64,000 bases of DNA from the NCBI RefSeq assembly GCF_001927285.1, contig NZ_MSIG01000008.1, positions 165,714 through 229,713 of the forward strand, read 5' to 3'. Each line of letters opens with the position of its first letter. The stretch's first letter is position 1. This stretch comes from Mongoliimonas terrestris (GTDB lineage: Bacteria; Pseudomonadota; Alphaproteobacteria; Rhizobiales; Pleomorphomonadaceae). This document shows, one piece after another, positions 38,154 to 47,239 of the stretch. Made by a program: the position numbers and the translations under genes. The notes below the pieces were generated by a model. It worked only from the letters and a program-made list of their open reading frames with translations. It had not been told where the DNA came from and made no database searches.

Positions 38154-39659
38154 ATGAACGTGCCGTACTATCATCTGTACGAGTTCAACCACGCAGCAAT
38201 GGGGCCTGCGCGAGCGGCCGCGGACATGACGCGGCTTTATTTCCAGAACCCCTTCAATCCTTTCTCGCAGACCCAGGTCGGCCGGTCGATCGCCGCGGCC
38301 TGCGAGTTGTTCGAGCGCTCCACCCGCCGCTACGGCAAGCCGGCCTTCGGGCTGAATGCCACCACGGTCGGCGGCGTGCGCGTTCCGGTCACCGAGAAGG
38401 TGGTCTGGCAGAAGCCCTTCTGCCGCATGGTGCGGTTCGAGCGCGCGGTGCCGGCCTCTCGCCGCAAGGACCCGAAGGTGCTGGTGGTGGCCCCCATGTC
38501 GGGCCACTACGCCACGCTCCTGCGCGGCACCGTGGAGGCACTGCTGCCCAAGCACGACGTCTACATCACCGACTGGGAAGACGCCCGGATGGTGCCGCTG
38601 GCGGCCGGTCGCTTCGACCTCGACGACTACATCGATTACGTGATCGAGATGCTGCAGGCGCTCGGCGGCGACAGCCACGTGCTCGCCGTCTGCCAGCCGT
38701 CCGTGCCGGTGCTCGCGGCGGTCGCCGTGATGGCCGCCAACGAGGATCCGCTGGCGCCGCTCAGCATGACGCTCATGGGCGGGCCGATCGACACCCGCAA
38801 GAACCCGACCGCCGTCAACGATCTCGCCGCCGAACGCGACATCGACTGGTTCCGGCGCAACGTGATCATGAAGGTGCCCTTCCCGCATCCGGGCATCTAC
38901 CGCGACGTCTATCCGGGCTTCCTGCAGCTCACCGGCTTCATGAGCATGAACCTCGACCGGCACGTGGGCGCCCACAAGGAATACTTCGGCAACCTGGTGA
39001 AGGGCGACGGCGACAGCGCGGCCAAGCACCGGGAGTTCTACGACGAATACCTGGCGGTGATGGACCTGACGGCGGAATTCTACCTGCAGACGGTGGAGAC
39101 CGTGTTCATGACGCACGCCCTGCCGGAGCGCGCCTTCATGCACCGGGGGCGGCTGGTCGACTGCGGCCTGATCACCAAGACCGCGCTCCTCACCGTGGAG
39201 GGCGAGAAGGACGACATCACCGGCGTCGGCCAGACGGCGGCGGCCCACGACCTCTGCACGGCGCTCCCCGAAGACATGAAGATCCACTACATGCAGCCGG
39301 GCGTCGGCCACTATGGCGTCTTCAACGGCTCGCGCTGGCGCAGCGAGATCTGCCCGCGCATCACGGACTTCGTGCTGACGCAGGAGCAGCGCTCTTCCAA
39401 ACGGGCCGCCCAGACGGCGGCCGCTCGCGGGGCGAAGAGCCGGAAGTCCAACGAGCCGACCCATGACCTGAAGCGGATCGAAGGGATCGGCCCGCAGCTG
39501 GAGGCCGCGCTCTACAAGGAGGGCATCTTCCTCCTCGATCAGCTGGCGGATCTGACCGACGCCCAGGTCGACGACCTCGACCGGCGCCTCGGCACCCATG
39601 GCCGGATCCGGCGGCAGGATTGGGTTGGCCAGGCCCGGCGGCTGATGGCGCCCGCTTGA
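38154..39659 (+). CDS. phaZ: Intracellular polyhydroxyalkanoate depolymerase PhaZ with C-terminal helix-hairpin-helix-like domain
   Basis: Mobilises stored PHB to 3-hydroxybutyrate. The product is 501 residues. Residues 1-410 are the depolymerase: MNVPYYHLYEFNHAAMGPAR at the N-terminus, the nucleophile Cys 180 in VLAVCQPSVPVLAAVAV, and the His region PGVGHYGVFNGSRW. A basic linker (SSKRAAQTAAARGAKSRKS) follows, then about 65 residues (HDLKRIEGIGPQLEAALYKE, GIFLLDQLADLTDAQVDDLD) like helix-hairpin-helix/DUF4332 domains. That tail is not part of the classic R. eutropha enzyme. The ATG at 38154 has GCAGAGG upstream. Confidence 0.92.
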   Translation: MNVPYYHLYEFNHAAMGPARAAADMTRLYFQNPFNPFSQTQVGRSIAAACELFERSTRRYGKPAFGLNATTVGGVRVPVTEKVVWQKPFCRMVRFERAVPASRRKDPKVLVVAPMSGHYATLLRGTVEALLPKHDVYITDWEDARMVPLAAGRFDLDDYIDYVIEMLQALGGDSHVLAVCQPSVPVLAAVAVMAANEDPLAPLSMTLMGGPIDTRKNPTAVNDLAAERDIDWFRRNVIMKVPFPHPGIYRDVYPGFLQLTGFMSMNLDRHVGAHKEYFGNLVKGDGDSAAKHREFYDEYLAVMDLTAEFYLQTVETVFMTHALPERAFMHRGRLVDCGLITKTALLTVEGEKDDITGVGQTAAAHDLCTALPEDMKIHYMQPGVGHYGVFNGSRWRSEICPRITDFVLTQEQRSSKRAAQTAAARGAKSRKSNEPTHDLKRIEGIGPQLEAALYKEGIFLLDQLADLTDAQVDDLDRRLGTHGRIRRQDWVGQARRLMAPA

Positions 39660-39708
39660 TGAGAGCGGGGCGCCGCAGCCAGGCCTCCCGCCGGGGTCGG
39701 CGGTTGGC

Positions 39709-40047
39709 GTGACCGGCGCGCCGTTCGCCCTGCCGGTGTTCCTGCTGGCCGCCGCTCTTGAGATCGGCGGCTGCTGGCTGATCTACGCGGTCGTCCGCCT
39801 CGGCTGGCATCCGGCCTTCCTGGCCGCCGGGCTCGTCGGCCTGGCGGGTTTCGGCGCCGCCCTCACCCTCGTGGACACCGGCGGCGCCGGGCGCACCTTC
39901 GCGGCCTACGGCGGCATCTACGTGATCGCCTCCCTGATCTGGTTGCACGTCGTGGAAGGCGTCCCGCTCCGCGCCACCGACGGAATCGGCGCCGCCCTCG
40001 TTCTCCTCGGCGCTCTCGTCGTCCTGTTCGGCGCTCGAAACGCCTGA
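39709..40047 (+). CDS. YnfA/UPF0060 family small membrane protein
   Basis: A 112-residue inner-membrane protein with four hydrophobic helices. LFLLAAALEIGGC-type sequence is seen as FLLAAALEIGGCWLIYAVVR, then AAYGGIYVIASLIWLHVVEG and DGIGAALVLLGALVVLFGAR. These are the UPF0060/YnfA hallmarks. The start is a GTG at 39709. It lies 49 bases after phaZ. Function in the family is not settled, although some members are linked to efflux of cationic compounds. Confidence 0.88.
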   Translation: MTGAPFALPVFLLAAALEIGGCWLIYAVVRLGWHPAFLAAGLVGLAGFGAALTLVDTGGAGRTFAAYGGIYVIASLIWLHVVEGVPLRATDGIGAALVLLGALVVLFGARNA

Positions 40048-40284
40048 TCCTCCAACCTTTTCGATCGCGTGCGTGCGAAGCGAACCTTGCCGATCGGCAT
40101 CACGCCGGCGTGATGGTCGGTCGCGTTTTCAAGACCTCGCATCAGGATCTTTTTCACGCCCTATTCGTTTGCAAGAAGATCCCGACGGCTGCAGTCCGTC
40201 CAAAAAACACCGCTCAAGCTCTTGAACGCAGCCTCGACCGGGGCCACCTCGTAATCTGTCGTGGTTGACTGTCGAGGACTTGAG

Positions 40285-40674
40285 ATGACGAAGACATGCG
40301 TGGTGAAGCCTGGGTGGCATCCGACTTCGGTCGGCCTGATGGTGCTCGGATTCATCGTGTTCTGGCCGCTTGGTCTTGCCATGCTGGCCTACATTCTGTG
40401 GGGGGATCGTATGCGGACGACCTGGATGAAGATGCGCCCGAATATGGAGACCGTGGTCCGCGAGGCCGGTTTCCGGTCTCCCGACTTCGGCCGCACCGGC
40501 AACGCCGCGTTCGACGACTATCGCGAGCGCGAGCTGCAGCGTCTGGAAGAGGAGCGCGCCAAGATCGAGCGGATGCGCACCGACTTCGACGAGTTCCTTC
40601 GCAACCTGAGACGTGCGAAGGACCAGGAAGAGTTCGATCGCTTCATGGCGAGCCGGACGAACCCCACCGGCTAA
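40285..40674 (+). CDS. DUF2852 family protein
   Basis: A 129-residue protein common in alphaproteobacteria. It has one membrane helix (SVGLMVLGFIVFWPLGLAML) preceded by VVKPGWHP. A soluble, strongly charged coiled-coil-like tail follows (ERELQRLEEERAKIERMRTD, FDEFLRNLRRAKDQEEFDRF). The ATG at 40285 has GAGGACTTGAG ahead. Function is unknown. It is preceded by a 237-base gap with no gene. Confidence 0.85.
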   Translation: MTKTCVVKPGWHPTSVGLMVLGFIVFWPLGLAMLAYILWGDRMRTTWMKMRPNMETVVREAGFRSPDFGRTGNAAFDDYRERELQRLEEERAKIERMRTDFDEFLRNLRRAKDQEEFDRFMASRTNPTG

Positions 40675-40813
40675 TCCCCCGCCATGGGGCTGGCTCTTTC
40701 CTGACCTCCAGCCGGTGTGGGTGGCCCTTCGGGTGCCGCCCACACCGGCACTTCGCTGTTCGCGAAGCAACTTCGGGATTCCGGGCATCGGCCGGCGGCT
40801 GGTAGGATCCGGC

Positions 40814-41581
40814 ATGCCGAATCGCTGGATCCCCTTTCTCTTCTCCGTCCAGAAAAAGACGTCGCCCAAGCCGGCCGCGACCGCCTTCGAGGTGGACGTG
40901 GCCGGCCGGCGCGTGCCGGTTCTGATGCGCCGGAACACGCGCGCCAAGCGCTATACCCTCCGGCTCGATCCGCGCCGCGACGGCGCCGTCGTTACCTTGC
41001 CGAAGCGCGGCACGGTGTCGGAAGCCAAGGCCTTCGTTTCCCGCCACCTCGACTGGCTGGCCGACCGCATCGGCGAGGCCGCGCCGGCGAGCGCCCTTGC
41101 GGACGGCGGCACCGTGCCTTTGCGCGGGGTGGTTCACCGGATCCACGCCACCGGCAGTGCCCGGGGCGTGGTGCGGATCGGCGTGGAAGCGGGCGAACCG
41201 GTGCTGCTGGTGCCGGGCGAGGCGGCGCATCTCAACCGGCGCATTCTCGATCACCTGAAAGCGGAAGCCCGGCGCGACCTGACGGCCGCGGTGGAGCGGC
41301 ATGCCCGCATCCTCGGCGTCACCCCGTCGGCCATTCGCCTCAAGGATACCGCCTCCCGCTGGGGTTCGGCCTCCAGCCGCGGGACGCTCTCCTTCTCATG
41401 GCGGCTCGTCATGGCGCCGCCCTATGTGCTCGACTATCTGGCGGCCCACGAGGTGGCGCATCTGAAGGAGATGAACCACTCGGACGCCTTCTGGCGCCTC
41501 TGCGTCGCGCTTGCCCCGCGCACCGACGAGGCCAAGGCCTGGCTGAAGCAGAACGGCCGCATGCTGCACCAGGTGGGGTAG
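40814..41581 (+). CDS. YgjP/SprT-like (M48-type) metallopeptidase
   Basis: A 255-residue protein of the YgjP-like metallopeptidase group. It has VLMRRNTRAKRYTLRLDPRR and the RLKDTASRWGSASSRGTLSF segment. The zinc-binding motif is DYLAAHEVAHLKEMNHSDAF (HExxH plus a downstream His), with FWRLCVALAPRTDEAKAWLK after. The ATG at 40814 begins MPNRWIPFLFSVQKKTSPKP. It is cytosolic by sequence. The substrate is unknown. It converges with the PBP gene 27 bases on. Confidence 0.87.
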   Translation: MPNRWIPFLFSVQKKTSPKPAATAFEVDVAGRRVPVLMRRNTRAKRYTLRLDPRRDGAVVTLPKRGTVSEAKAFVSRHLDWLADRIGEAAPASALADGGTVPLRGVVHRIHATGSARGVVRIGVEAGEPVLLVPGEAAHLNRRILDHLKAEARRDLTAAVERHARILGVTPSAIRLKDTASRWGSASSRGTLSFSWRLVMAPPYVLDYLAAHEVAHLKEMNHSDAFWRLCVALAPRTDEAKAWLKQNGRMLHQVG

Positions 41582-41607
41582 GGCGGTAGGACAGGCGGGC
41601 CCCGACC

Positions 41608-43905
41608 TCAGCCGCCGAACAGCCTTTCCAAAAGCCCGCGCTCGTGATCCGTCGGGCCGCCGGCGACGCCCACGTCCACGGGCGGCATCGGCGGGGCGCT
41701 CTCGCCGAAGACCGTCGGCAGGCCGTCCGCGTTGGCGACGGGCGTGCCCGGATCCACCACCAGCGGTGGCACGAGGTCGAGGCCGGGCAGCGGCCCGACG
41801 GCCATGCCGGCGGTCGCCTTCGTCATGAAGCGGTTCCACACGACGGCGGTGACGCTGCCGCCGGTCGCCTTCTTGGTCGGCGAGTTGTCGTCGTTGCCGA
41901 GCCAGACGCCGGCCGTCAGCCCGTTCACGTAGCCGAGGAACCAGGCGTCGCGGAAATCCTGGCTGGTGCCGGTCTTGCCGGCCGCCGGGCGGTCCTTCAG
42001 CATCGCCTTCTGGCCGGTGCCGGCATAGAGCACCGCCTGCATCATCTGGTTCATGGTGCCGACGGCGCGCGGGTCAATCACCCGGCCCGGCCCGTCGCCC
42101 TGACGCTGGAACAGCACCTCGCCCTCCTCGGTGCGGATGCGCTCGATCACATAGGGGATGACGCCGAAGCCGCCGTTGGCGAACGGCACGTAGGCGGCGG
42201 TGATCTCCATCGGGGTGACCTCGGCGGTGCCGAGCGCGATCGACGGGCTGTCGTGGAGCGCTGACACGATGCCGACCCGCCGGGCGGTCTGCACCACGGT
42301 GGACGGACCGACCTCCGCCGCCAGCCGCGCCGCGACCGTGTTCAGCGACTTGGCGAGCGCCGTCGTCAGCGTCACCGGTCCCATGTATTCGCGTGAATAG
42401 TTTTTCGGCTCCCAGCCTTTGATGGAGATCGGCTCGTCCACCACGATGTGGTCGGGCGTGTAGCCCTGCTCGATGGCGGCGAGGAAGACGAAGGGCTTGA
42501 AGGCCGAACCGGGCTGGCGCCGGGCCGCCACGGCGCGGTTGAACTGGCTGGTGGCATAGTCGCGCCCGCCGACGAGGGCCTTCACTGCGCCGCCGTTGTC
42601 GAGCGCCACGATCGCGCCCTGGCTCACGTTGTGGCCCTTGCCTTCCTCGGCGAGCGTGTCGCGGAGCGCCGCCTCGGCGGCCTTCTGCATGTCCACGTCG
42701 ATGGTGGTCTCCACCACGATGTCGCCGCCGACCGAGGCCACATAGCCCGGCAGCAGCTCCATCACCCAGTCGGCCACGTAGTTGGCCGCCTTGGCGTTGT
42801 GGGCGGTGACGATGCGGCTCGGGGCCTCGGCCGCCTTGCGGGCCGCCTCCCGGGTCGCGTAGCCCTCCTCCACCATGGCGTTCAGCACCACCGCGGCACG
42901 CTCGCGGGCGAGCGCCGGGTCGCGGGTCGGCGCGAAGCGCGAAGGCGCCTTCAGCAGGCCCGCGATCATGGCCGACTCGCCGAGGGTCAGGTCGCGGGCC
43001 GGCTTGCCGAAATAGCGCCGCGCCGCCGCGTCGGCCCCGTAGGCGCCGGCGCCCAGGTAGACGCGGTTGAGGTACATCTCAAGGATCTCGTCCTTGGAAT
43101 ACGTCCACTCCAGCCAGAGCGACAGCACCACCTCCTGCAGCTTGCGCTCCACGGTCCGGTCCGGCTCCAGGAAGAGGTTCTTGGCGAGCTGCTGGGTGAG
43201 GGTGGACCCACCCTGGACCACGCTGCCGGCGGCGGCGTTGGTGGCGAGCGCGCGGGCAAGGCCGATCGGATCGATGCCGAAATGGCTGTAGAAGCGTCGG
43301 TCCTCGATGGCGATCACCGCCTGCGGCAAGTGCGGCGGCATCTGTTCCAGGCGGAGCGCCTCGCCGCCGGTGTCGCCCCGGTTGGCGATGAGGGCGCCGT
43401 TGGCGTCGAGGATCTCCACGTTGGGCGGGCGCTTCGGCACCGCCCATTCCGACGTGGGCGGCATGGTGGCGGCCGTGTAGGCGAGGACGCCGCCGACGCC
43501 GATCGCACCCCAGAGCACGAGCGTGGTGCCGGTGGAGAGGATGCCGCGCACGAGACGGCCGGTCAGGGAGCCGCGCCGCCTGCGCCGGCCGCGGCCGGCG
43601 GGTTCCTCGCGGCGCCTGCCGCGCTTCGCCTTGGCCACGGGGGCGGTCTCCTCGTCGTCGATGAACGGATCGGCTTCGATCTCGGGCATGGTGGCCGGCC
43701 GCCGTCCGGTGAGGGAGGGCTCGGCGAAGGGCGGCTCGGGGCGGTCGGCGCGGTGCGGCGGGCGCAGAGGCTCGGCAACCGGGCGCCGGCCGCGCGGCGG
43801 GGCGCCGCCGGCCCGGTCGTCGAGCGTGACCCGGAGGTCGTTGTCCGAAGCGCCGCGGCCGAGCCGGGGCTCGATCCGCTCGTCCCGCGTGTTCCGTCCC
43901 GTCAT
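41608..43905 (-). CDS. Class A penicillin-binding protein (PBP1A family)
   Basis: Bifunctional peptidoglycan synthase of 765 residues. The first ~115 residues are a cytoplasmic, Arg/Pro-rich low-complexity stretch. One membrane helix follows (VLWGAIGVGGVLAYTAATMP). The glycosyltransferase domain shows IEDRRFYSHFGIDPIGLARA, GGSTLTQQLAKNLFLEP and KDEILEMYLNRVYLGAGAYG. The transpeptidase has the nucleophile Ser in RQPGSAFKPFVFLAA, SLN in AKSLNTVAARL, and KTGTS in AAGKTGTSQDFRDAWFLGYV. The ATG at 43905 gives MTGRNTRDERIEPRLGRGAS. Identification as a class A PBP is secure. The exact paralogue is not determined. Confidence 0.94.
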   Translation of the reverse strand: MTGRNTRDERIEPRLGRGASDNDLRVTLDDRAGGAPPRGRRPVAEPLRPPHRADRPEPPFAEPSLTGRRPATMPEIEADPFIDDEETAPVAKAKRGRRREEPAGRGRRRRRGSLTGRLVRGILSTGTTLVLWGAIGVGGVLAYTAATMPPTSEWAVPKRPPNVEILDANGALIANRGDTGGEALRLEQMPPHLPQAVIAIEDRRFYSHFGIDPIGLARALATNAAAGSVVQGGSTLTQQLAKNLFLEPDRTVERKLQEVVLSLWLEWTYSKDEILEMYLNRVYLGAGAYGADAAARRYFGKPARDLTLGESAMIAGLLKAPSRFAPTRDPALARERAAVVLNAMVEEGYATREAARKAAEAPSRIVTAHNAKAANYVADWVMELLPGYVASVGGDIVVETTIDVDMQKAAEAALRDTLAEEGKGHNVSQGAIVALDNGGAVKALVGGRDYATSQFNRAVAARRQPGSAFKPFVFLAAIEQGYTPDHIVVDEPISIKGWEPKNYSREYMGPVTLTTALAKSLNTVAARLAAEVGPSTVVQTARRVGIVSALHDSPSIALGTAEVTPMEITAAYVPFANGGFGVIPYVIERIRTEEGEVLFQRQGDGPGRVIDPRAVGTMNQMMQAVLYAGTGQKAMLKDRPAAGKTGTSQDFRDAWFLGYVNGLTAGVWLGNDDNSPTKKATGGSVTAVVWNRFMTKATAGMAVGPLPGLDLVPPLVVDPGTPVANADGLPTVFGESAPPMPPVDVGVAGGPTDHERGLLERLFGG

Positions 43906-44055
43906 CGCGCTCTGCCCCGGCCGTCGTCCAACAGGCGGCAGGCAGGCCGGAGGATCCGGCCGGCGCCTGCCCATGGGCCTTGCTGTCGACGCTAAATGCG
44001 GCGGTTTAACGGGTGGTTAAGCATCCGGCCACCGGCCCCGGGCATGGGTCCGGGG

Positions 44056-47000
44056 TCAGTGCGCCTCCTCCCAGTTCTGCGCCGCGCGGGCGTCGACCCG
44101 GAGCGGCACGGAGAGGCGGACGGCCGGTTCCGCGGCGGTCTCCATCACGTGGCGGACGACCGGCAGCGTCGCCTCGATCTCCGCGTCCGGCACCTCGAAC
44201 ACCAGTTCGTCATGGACCTGGAGGAGGAGGAGGGCGGAGAGGCCAGCCTCTTTCAGGGCGTCCTCCATCCGCACCATGGCCCGGCGGATGATGTCGGCGG
44301 CGGAGCCCTGGATTGGCGCGTTGATGGCGGCGCGCTCCATGAAGGCCCGCATGGAGGCATTGGGGGCGTTGATGTCCGGGTAGTGGGCCTTGCGGCCGAA
44401 CACGGTGGTGACGAAGCCGTGCTCGCGGGCGGTGCGCCGTGTAGCGTCCATGTAGTCCCGAATGCCGGGAAAACGCTCGAAGTAGCGCTTGATGTAGTCG
44501 CCCGCCTCCTGTCGGTCGATGCCGAGCTGGTTGGCGAGGCCGAAGGCCGAGATGCCGTAGATGATGCCGAAGTTGATCGCCTTGGCGCGCCGGCGGACCA
44601 TCGGGTCCATCCCCTCGATCGGGGTGTTGAACATCTCCGAGGCCGTCATGGCGTGGATGTCGAGGCCGTCCTCGAAGGCGCGCTTCAGCTGGGGGATGTC
44701 GGCCACGTGGGCAAGCACCCGGAGCTCGATCTGGCTGTAGTCGGCGGAGACCAGCTTGCGGCCCGGCGGCGCCACGAAGGCGGTGCGGATCTTGCGCCCC
44801 TCCTCGGTGCGGATCGGGATGTTCTGGAGGTTCGGCTCGGAGGAGGAGAGCCGGCCGGTGGTGGTGGAGGCGAGCGAGAAGGAGGTGTGCACCCGCCCGT
44901 CCACCGGGTGCATGTATCCGGGCAGGGCGTCCGTGTAGGTGGATTTCAGCTTGGAGAGCTGGCGCCAGTCGAGGATGCGGCGGGGCAGCTCGTGGCCGGC
45001 TTCGGCCAGCTCCTCCAGCACGTCGGCGCCTGTGGCATAGGCGCCCGTCTTGGTCTTCTTGGCGCCGCCGAGGCCCATCTTGCCGAAGAGGATGTCGCCG
45101 AGCTGTTTGGGCGAGCCGATGTTGAAGCTCTCGCCGGCAAGATCGTGGATCTCGGCTTCGAGCCGCGCCATCCCTTGGGCGAAGTCGCCGGAGAGGCGGG
45201 AGAGGATCTGCCGGTCGACGCTGATGCCGCGCTGCTCCATGCGCGACAGCACCGGCACCAGGGGCCGCTCCAGCGTCTCGTAGAGGGTGGTCATGCCCTC
45301 GGCGGCGAGCCGTGGCTTCAGGACCAGCCAGAGCCGCAGCGTCACGTCCGCGTCCTCGGCTGCGTAGGCGGTGGCCTTGTCGAGCGCGACCATATCGAAG
45401 GTCAGCTGGCCCTTGCCGGATCCGCACACGTCCTTGAAGGCGATCGGCTTGTGGCCGAGCCACTTTTCCGACAGCTCGTCCATGCCGTGGCCGTTCTTGC
45501 CGGCGTCGAGGGCATAGGAAAGGAGCATGGTGTCGTCGAACGGCGCGACCTGGATCCCGTGGCGGGCCAGCAGCGTGACGTCGTACTTGGCGTTCTGCGC
45601 CACCTTGAGGACGGCGGGGCTTTCAAGAAGCGGCTTCAGGGCGGCGAGTGCGTCGGCGACCGGGATCTGGCCGGGAACGAGGCCGCCGCCGAGAAGGTCG
45701 CCGGCGCCCGACTTGTGGATGAGCGGAATATAGCAGGCCCGCCCCGGCCGGGTGGCGAGGGAGACGCCGCAGAGATCCGCCCGCATCACGTCGAGCGAGG
45801 TGGATTCGGTGTCGAAGGCGACGACGCCGGCCTCGGCCGCCTCGTTCACGAAGGCTTTCAGGGCATCGAGGGTGAGGATGGTCTCGTAGGCGGCGTGGTC
45901 CACCGGGATGGCGGCGACCTCGGCGAGGCGGCGGGCCGCGAGGGCGGCGGGGGAGGGGGCGGCCAGGGACGGAGGTTCCCCCCTCTCCCCAACCCTCCCC
46001 CTCAAGGGGGGAGGGGGTGCCGTGGCGGAGGAGGAAGGGGCGGTGCTTGCTTCGGCGGCCGAGGAGGCGCCTGTGCCATCGTCGGCGCTCCCTCCCCCCT
46101 CGAGGGGGAGGGCCGGGGTGGGGGGGATCCCCGCACCGACAGCGGCGGTCTCCGCGCTCTCCGGCGGCCAGTGCTTCACCGGCACGGTGGCGGCGGCGAC
46201 CTTGGCCATCTCGGTGCCGGTCGCCTCGGCGACGCGGCGGGTGAGGGTGACGAACTCCATGGCCTTCAGGAAGGCGATGGCACGCTCGCCGTCGATCGGC
46301 CGGACGGCGAGGTCGTCGATCGGGCAGGCGACCGGCACGGCGCGGTCGAGGGTGACGAGCTGGCGGGAGATGCGGGCCTGGTCGGCGAACTGGATCAGGT
46401 TCTCTCGCCTCTTGGGCTGCTTGATCTCGCCGGCGCGGGCGAGCAGGCTGTCGAGGTCGCCATACTCCAGGATCAGCTGGGCGGCGGTCTTGACGCCGAT
46501 GCCGGGCACGCCGGGCACGTTGTCGACGCTGTCGCCGGCAAGCGACTGGACGTCCACCACCTTCTCCGGCGGTACGCCGAACTTCTCGATCACCTCGTCA
46601 GGGCCGATCCGCTTGTCCTTCATGGTGTCGAGGAGCACGACGCAGTCGTTCTCCACCAGCTGCATCAGGTCCTTGTCGGACGACACGATGGTGACGTCGG
46701 CGCCGACCGCGCGGGCCATGGCCGTGTAGGTGGCGATCAGGTCGTCGGCCTCGAAGCCCTCCTGCTCCACGCAGGCGACGTTGAGGGCGCGCACCGCCTC
46801 GCGGATCAGGCCGAACTGGGGCCGGAGGTCCGCCGGCGGCTCCGGCCGCTGGGCCTTGTACTGGTCGTAGAGGGCGTTGCGGAAGGTCACCGCCGAGGCG
46901 TCGAAGATCACCGCCAGATGGGTGGGCTTCACCCGCGCCGCCGTGGCGTCGGCCTCCTTCAGAAGCCGCCACAGCATGTTGCAGAAGCCCGCGACGGCGC

Positions 47001-47136
47001 CGACCGGCACGCCGTCCGACTTGCGGGTCAGCGGCGGCAGGGCGTGGTAGGCGCGGAAGATGTAGCCGGATCCGTCGACGAGGAAGACGTGATCGCCGCT
47101 GGCGACGGGGCGGGAGAAGGAGGAGGCATTCGACAT
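44056..47136 (-). CDS. polA: DNA polymerase I, with palindromic repeats in the linker
   Basis: Three-domain repair/replication polymerase, 1026 residues, longer than the E. coli enzyme (928). Residues 1-310 are the 5'-3' exonuclease (VFLVDGSGYIFRAYHALPPL). The 3'-5' exonuclease begins near 430, with Asp 442 and Glu 444 in VAFDTESTSLDV, so proofreading is probably active. The polymerase has VSADYSQIELRVLAH (motif A, about 795), RRRAKAINFGIIYGIS (motif B) and LLQVHDELVFEVPD (motif C). The linker at about 320-400 is Pro/Ser/Ala-rich and contains two inverted copies of a C/G-rich palindromic repeat (45978-46132), which explains part of the extra length. Confidence 0.96.
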   Translation of the reverse strand: MSNASSFSRPVASGDHVFLVDGSGYIFRAYHALPPLTRKSDGVPVGAVAGFCNMLWRLLKEADATAARVKPTHLAVIFDASAVTFRNALYDQYKAQRPEPPADLRPQFGLIREAVRALNVACVEQEGFEADDLIATYTAMARAVGADVTIVSSDKDLMQLVENDCVVLLDTMKDKRIGPDEVIEKFGVPPEKVVDVQSLAGDSVDNVPGVPGIGVKTAAQLILEYGDLDSLLARAGEIKQPKRRENLIQFADQARISRQLVTLDRAVPVACPIDDLAVRPIDGERAIAFLKAMEFVTLTRRVAEATGTEMAKVAAATVPVKHWPPESAETAAVGAGIPPTPALPLEGGGSADDGTGASSAAEASTAPSSSATAPPPPLRGRVGERGEPPSLAAPSPAALAARRLAEVAAIPVDHAAYETILTLDALKAFVNEAAEAGVVAFDTESTSLDVMRADLCGVSLATRPGRACYIPLIHKSGAGDLLGGGLVPGQIPVADALAALKPLLESPAVLKVAQNAKYDVTLLARHGIQVAPFDDTMLLSYALDAGKNGHGMDELSEKWLGHKPIAFKDVCGSGKGQLTFDMVALDKATAYAAEDADVTLRLWLVLKPRLAAEGMTTLYETLERPLVPVLSRMEQRGISVDRQILSRLSGDFAQGMARLEAEIHDLAGESFNIGSPKQLGDILFGKMGLGGAKKTKTGAYATGADVLEELAEAGHELPRRILDWRQLSKLKSTYTDALPGYMHPVDGRVHTSFSLASTTTGRLSSSEPNLQNIPIRTEEGRKIRTAFVAPPGRKLVSADYSQIELRVLAHVADIPQLKRAFEDGLDIHAMTASEMFNTPIEGMDPMVRRRAKAINFGIIYGISAFGLANQLGIDRQEAGDYIKRYFERFPGIRDYMDATRRTAREHGFVTTVFGRKAHYPDINAPNASMRAFMERAAINAPIQGSAADIIRRAMVRMEDALKEAGLSALLLLQVHDELVFEVPDAEIEATLPVVRHVMETAAEPAVRLSVPLRVDARAAQNWEEAH
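45978..46132. repeat. Inverted pair of C/G-rich palindromic repeats inside polA
   Basis: Copy 1 (about 45978-46018) contains CCCTCCCCCTCAAGGGGGG. Copy 2 (about 46089-46132) contains CCCTCCCCCCTCGAGGGGG followed by GGGCCGGGGTGGGG. Read on the opposite strand, copy 2 lines up with copy 1, including the flanking CCCAACCC/CCCGGCCC. They are therefore two copies in opposite orientation about 70 bases apart. Each is palindromic in its core. Translated in polA they give TPALPLEGGGS-like and PPPPLRGRVGERG peptides. Such elements are usually intergenic. Here they sit in frame within the interdomain linker. Confidence 0.8.
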
Positions 47137-47239
47137 GGCCGGGACTATGCCCCGGCCGTCGGACGGTGGAAAGGGGCGCCGCGCGGGGCCGGCTGACGCG
47201 ACGTGTCAGCAGCGGGCCGAACGGCTGCGACCGGCGGGC

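Noticed and set aside
45978..46132. A CRISPR array or short tandem repeat in polA
   Set aside because: There are only two copies, in opposite orientation, with no regular spacers, and they are in frame within polA.
43996..47196. A 1066-codon plus-strand open frame opposite polA
   Set aside because: It mirrors polA, has a composition typical of antisense of a GC-rich gene (many His, Val, Gly, Glu) and shows no domain.
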